Part shown: positions 9,401 to 16,811 of the stretch, piece after piece
Position numbering within the stretch: the stretch's first letter is position 1
Layout: every line of letters starts with the position of its first letter
Assembly: GCA_039683515.1 (NCBI GenBank)
Contig: JBDKRG010000030.1
Span: forward strand, 1 to 64,000
Origin: JAJFUE01 sp039683515
GTDB lineage: Bacteria > Sumerlaeota > Sumerlaeia > MVZB01
Length of the DNA: 64,000 nt
Reading direction: 5' to 3'
Program-made: the position numbers and the translations under genes
The notes under the pieces: model-generated
Told to the model about the DNA's origin: nothing
What the model saw: the letters and a program-made list of their open reading frames with translations, nothing else
Databases searched by the model: none

Positions 9401-9971
9401 CAGCGGCGGGATCGACGTCGCCAACAGGATCGCCAGGCTGAAAGATGTCAAGATCACCGGCCCCGAGCACCGCATCGACGTCGAGGGGCAATTCGACCTC
9501 GACGGCCAATACGACGTGGCGCTGATCCCGGCCGTCGCGACCGGCGTCGCGGAGAAAATCCGCACGAACAAATGGCTCCCGACGCTCGTCCAAAGCGTCC
9601 CCGGCTTCATGCAGTTCCCGTTCAAGGTGATCGTCAAGGGAACCGCGAAGTCGCACACGATCATGCCGGTGCCGCGCCTGCCGGTCAACGTCGGCAACGT
9701 CGGCGAGGCGGTCGGCGGCGCGATGGGGACCATCGGCGGCGCCGTCGGCAAGGCGGTCGAAAAATTCCCCGGCTCCGGCGTCGTCACCCGCCCGATCGAG
9801 GAGCTGCGCAAGCTGAACCCGCTCGGCGCGGACCGGCAGTCCACCGGAACGCAGGAAAAAGAAGGGATGATCGAGAAAATCCCGGGCCGGCAGGTGATCC
9901 AGCGGCCCGTCGAAAAACTGATCCGCCTCAGCCCGCTGCGCAAGGACAGGCGAACGTCCCCGGCGAGGTAA
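6414..9971 (+). CDS. AsmA-like inner-membrane-anchored envelope protein
   Basis: The protein has 1185 residues. A basic N-terminus (RRIRRRRR) precedes one membrane segment at about residues 33-53. A very long beta-rich periplasmic part follows, with the repeating hydrophobic/polar pattern of AsmA/TamB/YhdP-type lipid-transfer proteins. Near residues 970-1080 the stretch around LDILAKQ, FDFSGGIDVANRIARLKD and VEGQFDLDGQYDV matches the style of the AsmA C-terminal region. Known relatives form long hydrophobic grooves that move phospholipids between membranes; that role is inferred here. The start at 6414 has AAAGG upstream; an alternative ATG lies 21 nt downstream. It stands alone between repeat-rich gaps. 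Confidence 0.8.
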   Translation: MGKADHPMNDEPVAGGSTFEALRRIRRRRRWKMFLKLAALAVVLLAVAAFAAQTSFALKRLWLPVVSRQLGTRVAAENGTISYRGNLYLNRFVIVGTDGEPALSADEVWFEVAPLSILTGRPHIRRAEAANPVIRVLIDGAGRTNWDLPGLATKPEPKPRKRETPAIPSIAIDRLVLEQVNFDLQQSDQLRVKMTAPSIEIRNFAPGARGDFAFSIEGSAERPNEKIAHRGRITADGKLNLSADGRQIDWQSKFKASLTGTAPALEGEQKVDVTAASSGSYNTAGLLTHRLAMEASSPSGASGSIKLDDSWDMIKDIRNAKLTIDNVGREALNPALALVAPLQMQRGVVNGTGVIETHGEVIGFGGDIQAEGLTFELADQKQPTDAMSLRLRHAGDFNAKTDLFTLRQAEATLTQADRRLVQAALDKPLTFAIGQNGNRSTTETEAVLRVKIDNLTARNLRPWLMLARVDAGNQPTAGALNGEFTVGVTSLGARLKAQGELRANELRHPALGPNPLDLRNQFEIALTDFNDLDFRRITLDLTSGPSPIAKASLSGRVRVGQQAGEFALDLASPQALTAASTLGLIAKPGEGIRDGRLNLQQQIKFDMTQGKSFSTGELDIAGMEVVGKTGSVPLGVKGDNRFAFDSKRGRFDVENMRLNLSHPGQAQPGLVEVTGRWDQPPAAKAGSGQFKITASRLNLEPWLRVTGAVSGPNVPAIPFETDEQITIDPAGKIRIQGDVSFGVDPGPTTAITARQLTVQIKHTMIQAGARLQEAQLELTSRAGTTRLDHVLLSASGELGPEPNILCSARAESLDLNPYLAWMDRLSAPETGAPAAAAAAKKPNPMKGVFDARLDVADLTWKEGRLKNAKGDYRYERGAMTIDVAEGLLNDGHIKAHAEIDLTRIEPRYAWNVNIANADASRVIGLFDPERAKRVSGKLTADSQCTGQGSGETFKNTFQGKNDFKLTNGELHGVWLLDILAKQTLVPSFSNMKFFDFSGGIDVANRIARLKDVKITGPEHRIDVEGQFDLDGQYDVALIPAVATGVAEKIRTNKWLPTLVQSVPGFMQFPFKVIVKGTAKSHTIMPVPRLPVNVGNVGEAVGGAMGTIGGAVGKAVEKFPGSGVVTRPIEELRKLNPLGADRQSTGTQEKEGMIEKIPGRQVIQRPVEKLIRLSPLRKDRRTSPAR

Positions 9972-10159
9972 GAAGATTTCGTGGCGGAATGTGAATCGAT
10001 CCAAATCCGTGTTCACCGGTTCGATTCGGTGAAAATCCGTCGTTTTGTGTACCAGTAGTCTGACCACCTGCTTGTGATGGGTTCGAGAAAGGACCTAAAG
10101 GACCCAAAGGACCAAAGGAAAAAGAGAAGAAACCCATCATGTTGACGTGGTCGCCCTAC

Positions 10160-10447
10160 TAGTACTACTCTGCCAATCCGTATGATCAGCTTTCTTTTTG
10201 CGCTGAAGGCGCAAGATAAAAAAGCCTGGGGCGAAGCGAAGCGCAGCCCCAGGTCACGAACCATAACAAACCGAAGCTCTGAAAGAGCGAGAGAAATCGG
10301 TTTCTCTCGCGCCTTCAGCGCTCCAATGCTATGGCGTCTTTTACCTGGGGCTGCGCTTCGCTGCGCCCCAGGCTGTATTCTTTCGCGCTTTCAGCGCTTA
10401 GAAGCACATGCATCACAAAACATATGACATATGGCAGAGTAGTATTA
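10160..10447. repeat. MITE-like palindromic element, copy 1
   Basis: The ends are 16-bp inverted repeats (TAGTACTACTCTGCCA at left, TGGCAGAGTAGTATTA at right, one mismatch). Inside, in order: hairpin GCGCTGAAGGCGC (10200-10212); hairpin of 29 bp beginning CCTGGGGCGAAGCG (10225-10253); GCTCTGAAAGAGC (10276-10288); central palindrome GAGAAATCGGTTTCTC (about 10291-10306); GCGCCTTCAGCGC (10309-10321); a second CCTGGGG...CCCCAGG hairpin (10344-10372); GCGCTTTCAGCGC (10385-10397). The reverse complement of the interior is closely similar to the element at 56593-56931. It encodes no protein. Confidence 0.8.
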
Positions 10448-10490
10448 GAGCAATTGACAAAAGTTCTACCCGAATCGAGTCGGGTGTGTG

Positions 10491-10581
10491 TCGCCCCTGC
10501 CGGGGCTCGGATCTGATATTGGGATCTCTGACCCAGGGCTGACGCCCTGGGCTAACTTATATCGCCCCTGCCGGGGCTCGG
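10491..10581. repeat. Hairpin repeats of the GCCCCTGCCGGGGC family
   Basis: Two copies of TCGCCCCTGCCGGGGCTCGG (10491-10510 and 10562-10581) flank a third hairpin, CCCAGGGCTGACGCCCTGGG (10532-10551). A related copy lies at 6138-6157. All three form short GC-rich stems. Confidence 0.75.
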
Positions 10582-10692
10582 TGCGCATCGATCCGGTATG
10601 GGCATCCATCGCCGGAAAACTTGTGGCACTCACTCGAAATGGATTGTCTCGGCGCTCTCGGCCTGACTCCGCGCCTCTGCGACAAGATTTAT

Positions 10693-12087
10693 TTAAAACG
10701 CGCCTTTGCCGAGAAAGACCGCGGGGACCGTCCGGATCAGGATGACGATGTCGAGCAGGAGCGTCCAGTTGCGGATGTAGTAGAAATCGTATTCGAGGTT
10801 GTAGTGCAGCGGCAGCTGTTTGCGGCCGGCGATCTGCCACAGGCCCGTGATCCCCTGCGGGACGTCCAGCCGCCGGCGCTGCCACGGCTCGTATTGGGCG
10901 ACGATGAACGGCATCTCCGGCCGCGGGCCGACGAGGCTCATTTCGCCCTTGAGCACATTTAAAAACTGCGGGATCTCGTCCAGGCTCGTGCGGCGCAGGA
11001 ACCGGCCCACGCGCGTGATGCGCGGGTCGGACTGGTCGCCCGGCGCGACCGCGTACGGGTTGGTCGACGCGGCCATCGTCCGGAACTTGTGCAGCTTGAA
11101 GACCCGGCCGTCCTTGCCGACTCGCTCGTGGCTGAACAGGATCGGCCCCCTGGAGTCGAGCTTGACGGCGGCGGCGATGACCGCCCACAGCGGGAGCGTC
11201 CCGACCAGCAGCGGGACCGTAATGGCCAGGTCCATCGCGCGCTTGCAGAACTCGTCGAACGGCGTGAGCCGCCCCTGACGCAGCTGGATCACCGGGAAAT
11301 CGTCGATGTCGTCGATCTTGACGTTGTCGGTGATCACCTCGAGCAGGTCGTTCTTGACGATCTTGAAATTGACGTGGGCGGCCTCGCACAGGACCACCAT
11401 GTTGAACGCGTCGTCCTGCGTGATCGACGGGATGGCGAGGAACACCTCCTCGACCCGGTGCCGCAGGAGCAGGTTCACGAGGTCGGCGCCGTCGCCGATG
11501 ACGGGCACCCCGGAGACCTTGGGGCCGAGCGTGGCCGCGCGCCGGTCGATGAACCCCATCAGCTCGTAGCCGATTTCGGGGTGGTTCTGGATGCGCAGGG
11601 CGACGCGGCGGCCGGTCTCGCCCGCGCCGATGATCGCCACGCGGGTCAGCCCGTAGCCGCTCTCGCGCAGCTTTTGCTTGGTGAAGCGCAGCGCCGTGCG
11701 GCTCAGGTAGAGGTAAACCATCACGAACCCGCCCATGATGTAGATCACGGTCGGGCCGAGGTTGACGAAACGCTTGGTGGTGTGGGCGGCCGCGAGCATG
11801 ACCAGCAGCACGGCGGCCGCGGCCTTGACGATGTCCCCGACCTGGTTCAGCGAGCTGATCTTGCCGCGGTGGCGATACATCTTGAAGATGGCGAGGACGG
11901 CGATCCAGATGAGCAGCAGGGCCGGCAGCGCGGCTTTGTACGCCGCCCACGGGTTGACCTGCGACTTGAAGAATTCGTTCAGCCCGTTGCGGACGCTCCA
12001 CGACGCGCTCCACAGGAAGCTCAGGGCCAGGATATCGATCGCGATCAGGCAAATGGTGAGGAAGTGGCTTTTCCAAAACGACCGCAT
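10693..12087 (-). CDS. Polyprenyl-phosphate sugar-1-phosphate transferase (WbaP/WcaJ type)
   Basis: The protein has 464 residues, the usual length for the family. Residues 1-140 hold about four hydrophobic segments. Residues 145-270 form a CoA-binding/Rossmann-like domain (VAIIGAGETGRRVAL). The C-terminal 200 residues are the catalytic bacterial-sugar-transferase domain, with the entering membrane segment, KFRTM, DEIPQFLNVLKGEMSLVGPRPE and GITGLWQIAGR. It should transfer a hexose-1-phosphate to undecaprenyl phosphate to start exopolysaccharide or O-antigen units at the inner membrane. The ATG at 12087 is preferred because the longer frame adds 45 residues of upstream intergenic sequence. No other glycan genes adjoin it. 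Confidence 0.92.
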   Translation of the reverse strand: MRSFWKSHFLTICLIAIDILALSFLWSASWSVRNGLNEFFKSQVNPWAAYKAALPALLLIWIAVLAIFKMYRHRGKISSLNQVGDIVKAAAAVLLVMLAAAHTTKRFVNLGPTVIYIMGGFVMVYLYLSRTALRFTKQKLRESGYGLTRVAIIGAGETGRRVALRIQNHPEIGYELMGFIDRRAATLGPKVSGVPVIGDGADLVNLLLRHRVEEVFLAIPSITQDDAFNMVVLCEAAHVNFKIVKNDLLEVITDNVKIDDIDDFPVIQLRQGRLTPFDEFCKRAMDLAITVPLLVGTLPLWAVIAAAVKLDSRGPILFSHERVGKDGRVFKLHKFRTMAASTNPYAVAPGDQSDPRITRVGRFLRRTSLDEIPQFLNVLKGEMSLVGPRPEMPFIVAQYEPWQRRRLDVPQGITGLWQIAGRKQLPLHYNLEYDFYYIRNWTLLLDIVILIRTVPAVFLGKGAF

Positions 12088-12236
12088 GCGACAGGCCGAT
12101 CCGTTGGTTTGCGTCCCGGTTCGCGGTCCCGCCGCCAGGCGGAATCCGCACGTATAATACAAATGCCCTATCCGCCCGCATTTCGCAATCGGCAATATGA
12201 ACCGGGGAGCTCGTTGCTTCACGACAATCCGGATTT

Positions 12237-12357
12237 TTCACCACGGAGACACGGAGGCACGGAGAAAGCAAAAAATATTGTTCAAGGTGTTCAAGGAACC
12301 ATCGCGGAGACATCCGGGGAACTCACCGCGCGGGTTCTCCGTGTCTCCGTGGTTCAA
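12237..12357. repeat. CCACGGAGACACGG inverted-repeat element, copy 1
   Basis: The left arm is TTCACCACGGAGACACGG with a following GGCACGGAGAA. The right arm is TTCTCCGTGTCTCCGTGG followed by TTCAA. A second inverted pair (CGCGGAGACAT with ACTCACCGCG) sits between them. The same family occurs immediately after the hisD stop codon (20027-20102). The surrounding gap (12088-12393) has no credible gene. Confidence 0.75.
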
Positions 12358-12393
12358 TGAATCCCGCGACCGGGAGATCGGCGCTCCCGGGAT

Positions 12394-12846
12394 TTACGTA
12401 TATTGTCCGTAACATTCCCAGTTGCGATCTTTGGCGATATAGAATTGAATTTGGCGGCTTGGGAACTGTTTGCTGATCCGTTCTACATGGAACCGCACTT
12501 CATTTGGCCTGCGGGTGTAAAAAATGAATTCCCGCATGGAATCGCAAGAAATCGCCAGAACATGAATGGAGTCCTGATTTGCTTCGAGCGTGGTTGTCAG
12601 GGCGTCCTCAATGGACATGATCAGTTCTGCTTCATCCGGCGTCGGTATACAATTTTCATCCAGTGATGATACTGCAATCGCCACACCGACGCGAAACCTG
12701 TACTCGGAACCGCCGGATAAGATTTTCGCGGAATCATTCCGGCGCAAAAAGAACTGTTTGCCATCGGCCTGAAATGACCCAACCGACCATTTGCAATCCA
12801 CCGGATAGGCGGGTTTGGGCTTAAAAAAGGAGAACATTTTCGCCAA
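12394..12846 (-). CDS. DUF695-like small protein
   Basis: The protein has 150 residues. It starts with an FSFFKPKP motif, has a central acidic EDAL helix, then a REFIFYT strand and an HVERISKQFP...IQFYIAKDRNWECYG ending. This order (strand, RxFxFYT, F-x-D-W/WxxY) is the pattern I associate with DUF695, whose function is unknown. The assigned start is TTG because AAGGA sits about 8 nt before it; an ATG three codons downstream is the alternative. Base composition is lower in GC than the neighbours, which may indicate acquisition. It is followed on the same strand by no close gene. Confidence 0.6.
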   Translation of the reverse strand: MAKMFSFFKPKPAYPVDCKWSVGSFQADGKQFFLRRNDSAKILSGGSEYRFRVGVAIAVSSLDENCIPTPDEAELIMSIEDALTTTLEANQDSIHVLAISCDSMREFIFYTRRPNEVRFHVERISKQFPSRQIQFYIAKDRNWECYGQYT

Positions 12847-12912
12847 CCATATTTCCTTGCGGCTCTTTTTGTTGTGCCAATCAGGAGATTGGCGTTCCCG
12901 GGATCAATTCTG

Positions 12913-13209
12913 TTACTTGCAGAATTTTTCCAAAGCGTTGTTAAAAATCCCCACCAAATCCGGCGCATGGACTCCGGGCCACCTTGCAGGGTCGAAACAC
13001 ATGAGGTGGATGCGCAATATTCCCAAATCGTGATTGTACTTAACCCAGATATTCATGCTTTGCGGGATCTCGTGAATGGCTTCCATGACTTCATAGATGC
13101 AACGCGGGTCGGCGTCTTTGCGCAGCGAGTAATTGCGGCAAAACACCAACGCGGCATGTAGCGTCTCGTTGGCCGCTTTCTGGATTGGAGTGGGAACTTC
13201 ACCGTCCAT
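12913..13209 (-). CDS. Hypothetical protein, 98 residues
   Basis: It is not recognised. The sequence is compact and mixed alpha/beta: a helical N-terminal half (IQKAANETLHAALVFCRN) and a strand-rich middle (MNIWVKYNHDLGILRIHLMCFD). It ends in an amphipathic helix. A strong GGAGGAA ribosome site precedes the ATG. It lies 16 nt downstream of the GNAT gene and is probably co-transcribed with it and the DUF4177 gene. It shares the lower GC content of the 12.4-13.2 kb segment. Confidence 0.6.
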   Translation of the reverse strand: MDGEVPTPIQKAANETLHAALVFCRNYSLRKDADPRCIYEVMEAIHEIPQSMNIWVKYNHDLGILRIHLMCFDPARWPGVHAPDLVGIFNNALEKFCK

Positions 13210-13225
13210 GCGGCATTCCTCCGGA

Positions 13226-13702
13226 TCAGATGTTTTTCGATGTCATCATCAGCAGCGGTTCGAAGCCCATCTTTTTCCAGAACGCCGTCGAGATGGGATT
13301 GGCCACGACGTAGCGGGCTTCGATGCGGTGGATGCCCCGCGTGGCCAGCCACGCCTGCGCTTCCCGAAAAAGCTTCTCGCCGATCCCGCGGCGGCGGCAC
13401 GACTCGGTCACGGCCAGGTCGTAGATCGCGCCGTATTCGGTGATCTCGAACACCGGCGGGTATTGCGCGATGACCGTGAAACAATACCCGACCACGATCC
13501 CCGCATGCTCCGCCACGAGAATGCACGACTTGTCCGACAGAAGATGGCTGATGAGTTGTTCCTTGAACCACTCGTCGCCGTCGGCCGAGCGCGCGAAGAG
13601 GGGATTACACCCCGCATGGAAATCCATGAACTCGCGCCACAGACCCATGATCGCGGGCAGGTCGTCGGCGCAGGCGGTGCGGATGAGGACGTCGGTGATC
13701 AT
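13226..13702 (-). CDS. GNAT-family N-acetyltransferase
   Basis: The protein has 158 residues. It shows the whole GNAT fold pattern: IRTACADDLPAIMGLW at the N-terminus, VAEHAGIVVGYCF strand pair, YDLAVTESCRRRGIGEKLF (the acetyl-CoA pyrophosphate loop RRxGIG) and a C-terminal NPISTAFWKKMGF segment. The substrate is unknown. It starts one base after the stop of the DUF4177 gene, so the two are coupled, and is followed by the 98-residue hypothetical. Confidence 0.9.
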   Translation of the reverse strand: MITDVLIRTACADDLPAIMGLWREFMDFHAGCNPLFARSADGDEWFKEQLISHLLSDKSCILVAEHAGIVVGYCFTVIAQYPPVFEITEYGAIYDLAVTESCRRRGIGEKLFREAQAWLATRGIHRIEARYVVANPISTAFWKKMGFEPLLMMTSKNI

Positions 13703-13703
13703 C

Positions 13704-13904
13704 TTAACCCGCTTCGCGCTCGAAGATCATTTCGTAGAACTTTGCCAGCCCGTATGCACCCTCGCTCGGAGCGAAGATCTGGACGAGACGCCAGCCTTCC
13801 GCCGCATGCTGATGGATGATCTCCTTGTATTGCCTGGCTTCTTTTCGGACGCCGAGCCAGCCTTCGCCGATCCGGACGAACTTGTATTCGTATTTTTGAG
13901 CCAC
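13704..13904 (-). CDS. DUF4177 small protein
   Basis: The protein has 66 residues. It begins KYEYKFVRI and contains a helix then AAEGWRLVQIFAPSEG, the core signature of DUF4177 (strand, helix, EGW, strand). Function is unknown in the family. The start codon is GTG behind a very strong GGAGGGA ribosome site. It is the first gene of a three-gene minus-strand run. Confidence 0.8.
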   Translation of the reverse strand: MAQKYEYKFVRIGEGWLGVRKEARQYKEIIHQHAAEGWRLVQIFAPSEGAYGLAKFYEMIFEREAG

Positions 13905-14458
13905 CTGATCCCTCCTTCGCTGACTGGTTCGTTATCGTTATAGCTTCAGACGGATCGGAAACCAATTGGAATTCCAGAGTCGGGTCGGAGACCCGACCTA
14001 CCGGTTTGGCCTGAAGATTGCATTGAGAGGTGTTTGGGCCACGTTGACTCGATGAGATTTCTTGCGATGGGGGCAGGGCCGTGAAATTTATTTTGACCTC
14101 GAAAAGTGACATGGAGATGTCGATCGCGCTCGTTGCGCTGGTGGTAATGGTTTTGAGCACGATCGTTTTAGGATAAAAAAACACGAAGAAAAATGCAGGA
14201 ATTTTGATTCTTGCTCAGCCTTGATTCTTTGGTGCAAACAAATGACCCGCGGCAGGACGCCCGCGGGTCGTTTGTTTCAGGTCGCAAAACGGGAGATATA
14301 GCCAATCGAATAAGAGGAAATCGTTTGCACTTTTGGGATGCAAATAATTGCAGTCTGCGGGTTCCATCATCGGCCCCAGTGGCGGCGGCGTTGCGCGTCG
14401 CCGGGGGCTACTCGCGCACGCACCTCCGGTGCGTTCATAAATCAAAACACGGGTCCAT
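13905..14458. other. Intergenic gap with hairpins
   Basis: There is no credible gene in 550 bp. It contains hairpin GTCGGGTCGGAGACCCGAC at 13979-13997 and the long stem-loop at 14236-14277. Confidence 0.6.
14236..14277. terminator. Long 17-bp stem-loop, possible bidirectional terminator
   Basis: AAACAAATGACCCGCGG pairs with CCGCGGGTCGTTTGTTT around an 8-base loop, with a single T/G position that would still wobble-pair in RNA. The A/T-rich base gives a U-rich tail in either direction. It lies about 180 nt downstream of the kinase-like gene ending at 14459. Confidence 0.55.
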
Positions 14459-15160
14459 CTATTTCCATAGCTTGCGCCACGTCCGCGGCTTGCGCCAGCG
14501 GTAGATGTTCTTCTTCACCCAGCGGCCGGCTTTCAGATACCACGGCTGGCCGGCGATCAGCGCGCGGTCCTCGTCGTCGAGCAGATCGTCGCCGTACGAG
14601 CCCTTGATCCGCGCCAGCGTGATCCGGTCGATCCGGCGGCAGCGGCGGTAGAGGAAATTAAAAAACGGGGCGGCCCAGCCCTCGCGCCGGCGCATCGCCG
14701 TGGCGAAGTCGATCAGGACCGCGTTGCCGTCGGGGTCGATCATCAGGTTCTTGCGGCGCAGGTCGCCGTGAGCGACGCCGCGCTCGTGCATCTCGGCGAC
14801 GATCCGTTTCGCGTCGGCCCAATACGCCGCCGGCGGCGGCGCGTCCTCGATCTTGGGGAGGCGCCGCGCGTCCATCAGTTCCATGATGAACGCGTCGGGG
14901 CCGGCGGTGCCGAACACCATCGGGACGCCGCGGATCCCGGCCATGTGGCGCAGCGCGCGGATCTCGCGGCCGGCGACCGGACGCGCCCACAGCCGCCGCA
15001 CCCACCACGGCCGCAGCGAGAAATCCTTGAGCACCGCGGGGCGGCCTTCCCAATCGAGCGTGTAGATGTCCGCCTGCGCCAGCGAGCGCGCGGCATGCAT
15101 GCGCGAAGTGCAGCGGGCGCGGACTTCGGCATATGGGAAGTCGGGGATGGATGGAGCCAT
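14459..15160 (-). CDS. Kdo/WaaP-like (RIO-type) small kinase
   Basis: The protein has 233 residues. Kinase landmarks are AVLKDF (ATP-anchoring Lys), an MEL hinge (FIMELMDARRLP), HGDLRRKN (catalytic Asp, with the HxD...N of the RIO/WaaP group) and VLIDFATA (the metal-binding Asp). It is a compact lipopolysaccharide-kinase-type fold rather than a eukaryote-like Ser/Thr kinase. Predicted role: phosphorylation of a core sugar or heptose on the cytoplasmic side, though a protein substrate is not excluded. It lies 82 nt downstream of cysS with a repeat hairpin in between. A second member of this group is at 57020-58009. Confidence 0.8.
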   Translation of the reverse strand: MAPSIPDFPYAEVRARCTSRMHAARSLAQADIYTLDWEGRPAVLKDFSLRPWWVRRLWARPVAGREIRALRHMAGIRGVPMVFGTAGPDAFIMELMDARRLPKIEDAPPPAAYWADAKRIVAEMHERGVAHGDLRRKNLMIDPDGNAVLIDFATAMRRREGWAAPFFNFLYRRCRRIDRITLARIKGSYGDDLLDDEDRALIAGQPWYLKAGRWVKKNIYRWRKPRTWRKLWK

Positions 15161-15183
15161 ATGGATTTAAACCAGACAGAAAT

Positions 15184-15242
15184 GGCCGGCGAGGGCGCCG
15201 GCCCCACATTTCATTTTCCATGTCGCTTCGGGCCGAAGCGAC
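15184..15242. repeat. Two-hairpin repeat abutting the cysS stop
   Basis: Hairpin GCCGGCGAGGGCGCCGGC (from about 15185) and hairpin GTCGCTTCGGGCCGAAGCGAC (15222-15242) lie back to back. The second ends exactly at the cysS stop codon, placing it in the 3' end of that transcript. Confidence 0.7.
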
Positions 15243-16670
15243 CTACTCTTTGCGCTTCCAGATCGTTCCCTGCGGGTGGTCTTCGAGCAGGATGCCGATC
15301 TCGCCGAGCCGGTCGCGGATCATGTCGGCGATGTCGAACGCCTTCTTTTTGCGGGCCTGCGCGCGGGTCTCGATCAGAAGACCCATGAGCGGCTCGACGA
15401 GCGCGTCGCTCGAGGCCGCGCCGGTCGTCGCCATGAGCCCGAAGAACTGGGCGAACTCGCGCGTGAAGGCAAGGAGCGCGGCGAGGCGCTCGATCGCCTG
15501 CCGGCGGGCCTCCCCTTCCCCTTCGACCTGCTTGCGCGTCTCATGAATGAGGCCGACGGCGTCGAACAGCACCGCCATGGCGCGCGGCGTGTTGAAGTCG
15601 TCGTCCATCGCGGCCTCGACGCGGCCGCGCAGCGCCATCGTCTCGTCCGTGATCGCCGTTTCGTTGGCGTTCTCGAGCTGGAGGAGCTTTTCGGCCGTGT
15701 CGATCGCGTCCTGGATGCGCTTGACGGCCGACGAGGAATCCTCCATCGCGGTCTCGGTCAGGTCGAGCGGGCTGCGGTAGTGGCCCGACATCAGGAAGTG
15801 GCGCACGACGGCGGCCGGCCAGCGCTCGAGGATCTGGTCGACGCGCAGGATGTTGCCGAGCGACTTGCTCATTTTTTCGGCGTCGATATTGAGGAACCCG
15901 TTGTGCATCCAGTAGCGCGCGAACTGCTTGCCGGTGGCGCCTTCGCTCTGGGCGATCTCGTTTTCGTGGTGCGGGAACGTGAGGTCGGTGCCGCCGGCGT
16001 GGATGTCGATCGTCTCGCCGAGCTCGACCATGGCCATCGCGCTGCACTCGATGTGCCAGCCGGGGCGGCCGGGGCCCCACGGGCTGTCCCACGAGGGCTC
16101 GCCGGGCTTGGCGGCTTTCCACATGGCGAAATCGGCCGGGTCGCGCTTTTCGGCGGCGACCTCGACGCGCGCCCCCTCGAGCAGGTCCTCGGTCTTGCGA
16201 CCGGAGAGCTTGCCGTATTCCTTGAACGCCTTGACGCTGTAATAGACCGAGCCGCCGGCCTCGTAGGCCAGGCCGCGGTCGATCAGCTTCCGGATCAGGC
16301 CGACGATGTCGCCGATGTGCTCGGTGGCCTTGGGGTGGACGTCGGCCTTGCGCACGCCGAGCCGGGCCGCGTCCTCGAAGTACGCCGCCGTGTAGCGGCC
16401 CGTGATCGCGCGGAAATCGAGGTCCTCGGCGCGGGCGCGGTTGATGATCTTGTCGTCGATGTCGGTCAGGTTCTGGACGAAGCGGACCTTGTAGCCGCGG
16501 TATTCGAGCCAGCGGCGGACGACGTCCATGAAAATGAAGTTGCGGGCGTTGCCGATGTGGAACCGGTCGTAAACGGTCGGGCCGCAGTTGTAAATCGAGA
16601 CGGTCGGCGGGTTGAGCGGCTCGAACGTTTCCTTGCGCCGGCTCATCGTGTTGTAGATCTGGATCGACAT
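15243..16670 (-). CDS. cysS: Cysteinyl-tRNA synthetase
   Basis: The protein has 475 residues. Diagnostic features: YNCGPTVYDRFHIGNAR (zinc-ligand Cys and HIGH-type motif), TDIDDKIINRA, GWHIECSAM with the second zinc Cys, HAGGTDLTFPHHENE with the zinc His residues, and KMSKSLGN (KMSKS loop). The ATG at 16670 is chosen because GGAGG lies directly upstream. It charges tRNA-Cys in the cytoplasm. It diverges from glnS across a 226-bp gap that contains a three-stem repeat. Confidence 0.97.
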   Translation of the reverse strand: MSIQIYNTMSRRKETFEPLNPPTVSIYNCGPTVYDRFHIGNARNFIFMDVVRRWLEYRGYKVRFVQNLTDIDDKIINRARAEDLDFRAITGRYTAAYFEDAARLGVRKADVHPKATEHIGDIVGLIRKLIDRGLAYEAGGSVYYSVKAFKEYGKLSGRKTEDLLEGARVEVAAEKRDPADFAMWKAAKPGEPSWDSPWGPGRPGWHIECSAMAMVELGETIDIHAGGTDLTFPHHENEIAQSEGATGKQFARYWMHNGFLNIDAEKMSKSLGNILRVDQILERWPAAVVRHFLMSGHYRSPLDLTETAMEDSSSAVKRIQDAIDTAEKLLQLENANETAITDETMALRGRVEAAMDDDFNTPRAMAVLFDAVGLIHETRKQVEGEGEARRQAIERLAALLAFTREFAQFFGLMATTGAASSDALVEPLMGLLIETRAQARKKKAFDIADMIRDRLGEIGILLEDHPQGTIWKRKE

Positions 16671-16746
16671 CGTACCTCCGGTAGCCTTCAGCACTTGCAA
16701 CAGTCAACAACACGATAGGAAAAATCCGCCCGATACGCCATGAATA

Positions 16747-16811
16747 AGTAGGCCGGGTTTGCCAAACCCGGCATTTGTTTTTAATGCCGCCGTCGGCGAC
16801 GTCGGCCTACT
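16747..16811. repeat. Three-stem repeat in the cysS/glnS divergent gap
   Basis: Closing stem AGTAGGCC/GGCCTACT encloses two hairpins, CCGGGTTTGCCAAACCCGG and GCCGTCGGCGACGTCGGC, separated by a T-rich linker. It would fold as a three-way junction. The position between two divergent start regions is unlike most other copies, which sit at 3' ends. Confidence 0.7.

Larger units (their letters stand above)
9972..10692. other. Gene-free repeat island
   Basis: No protein-coding gene is credible in this 720-bp gap. It holds a GGACCTAAAGGACC-type repeat near 10090-10125, a 288-bp palindromic element at 10160-10447, two GC-rich hairpins at 10491-10510 and 10562-10581, another hairpin at 10532-10551, and a CTCCGCGCCTCTGCG-type segment near 10666-10682 that is the inverse of one near 5860-5900. 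Confidence 0.75.

Noticed and set aside
10146..10447. Possible CRISPR array or coding ORFs in the repeat island
   Set aside because: Repeats are inverted rather than direct with regular spacers, and the short frames are translations of hairpins.
10160..10447. Insertion sequence with its own transposase
   Set aside because: There is no open frame with transposase motifs, and no REP-associated Y1 transposase is found in the window.
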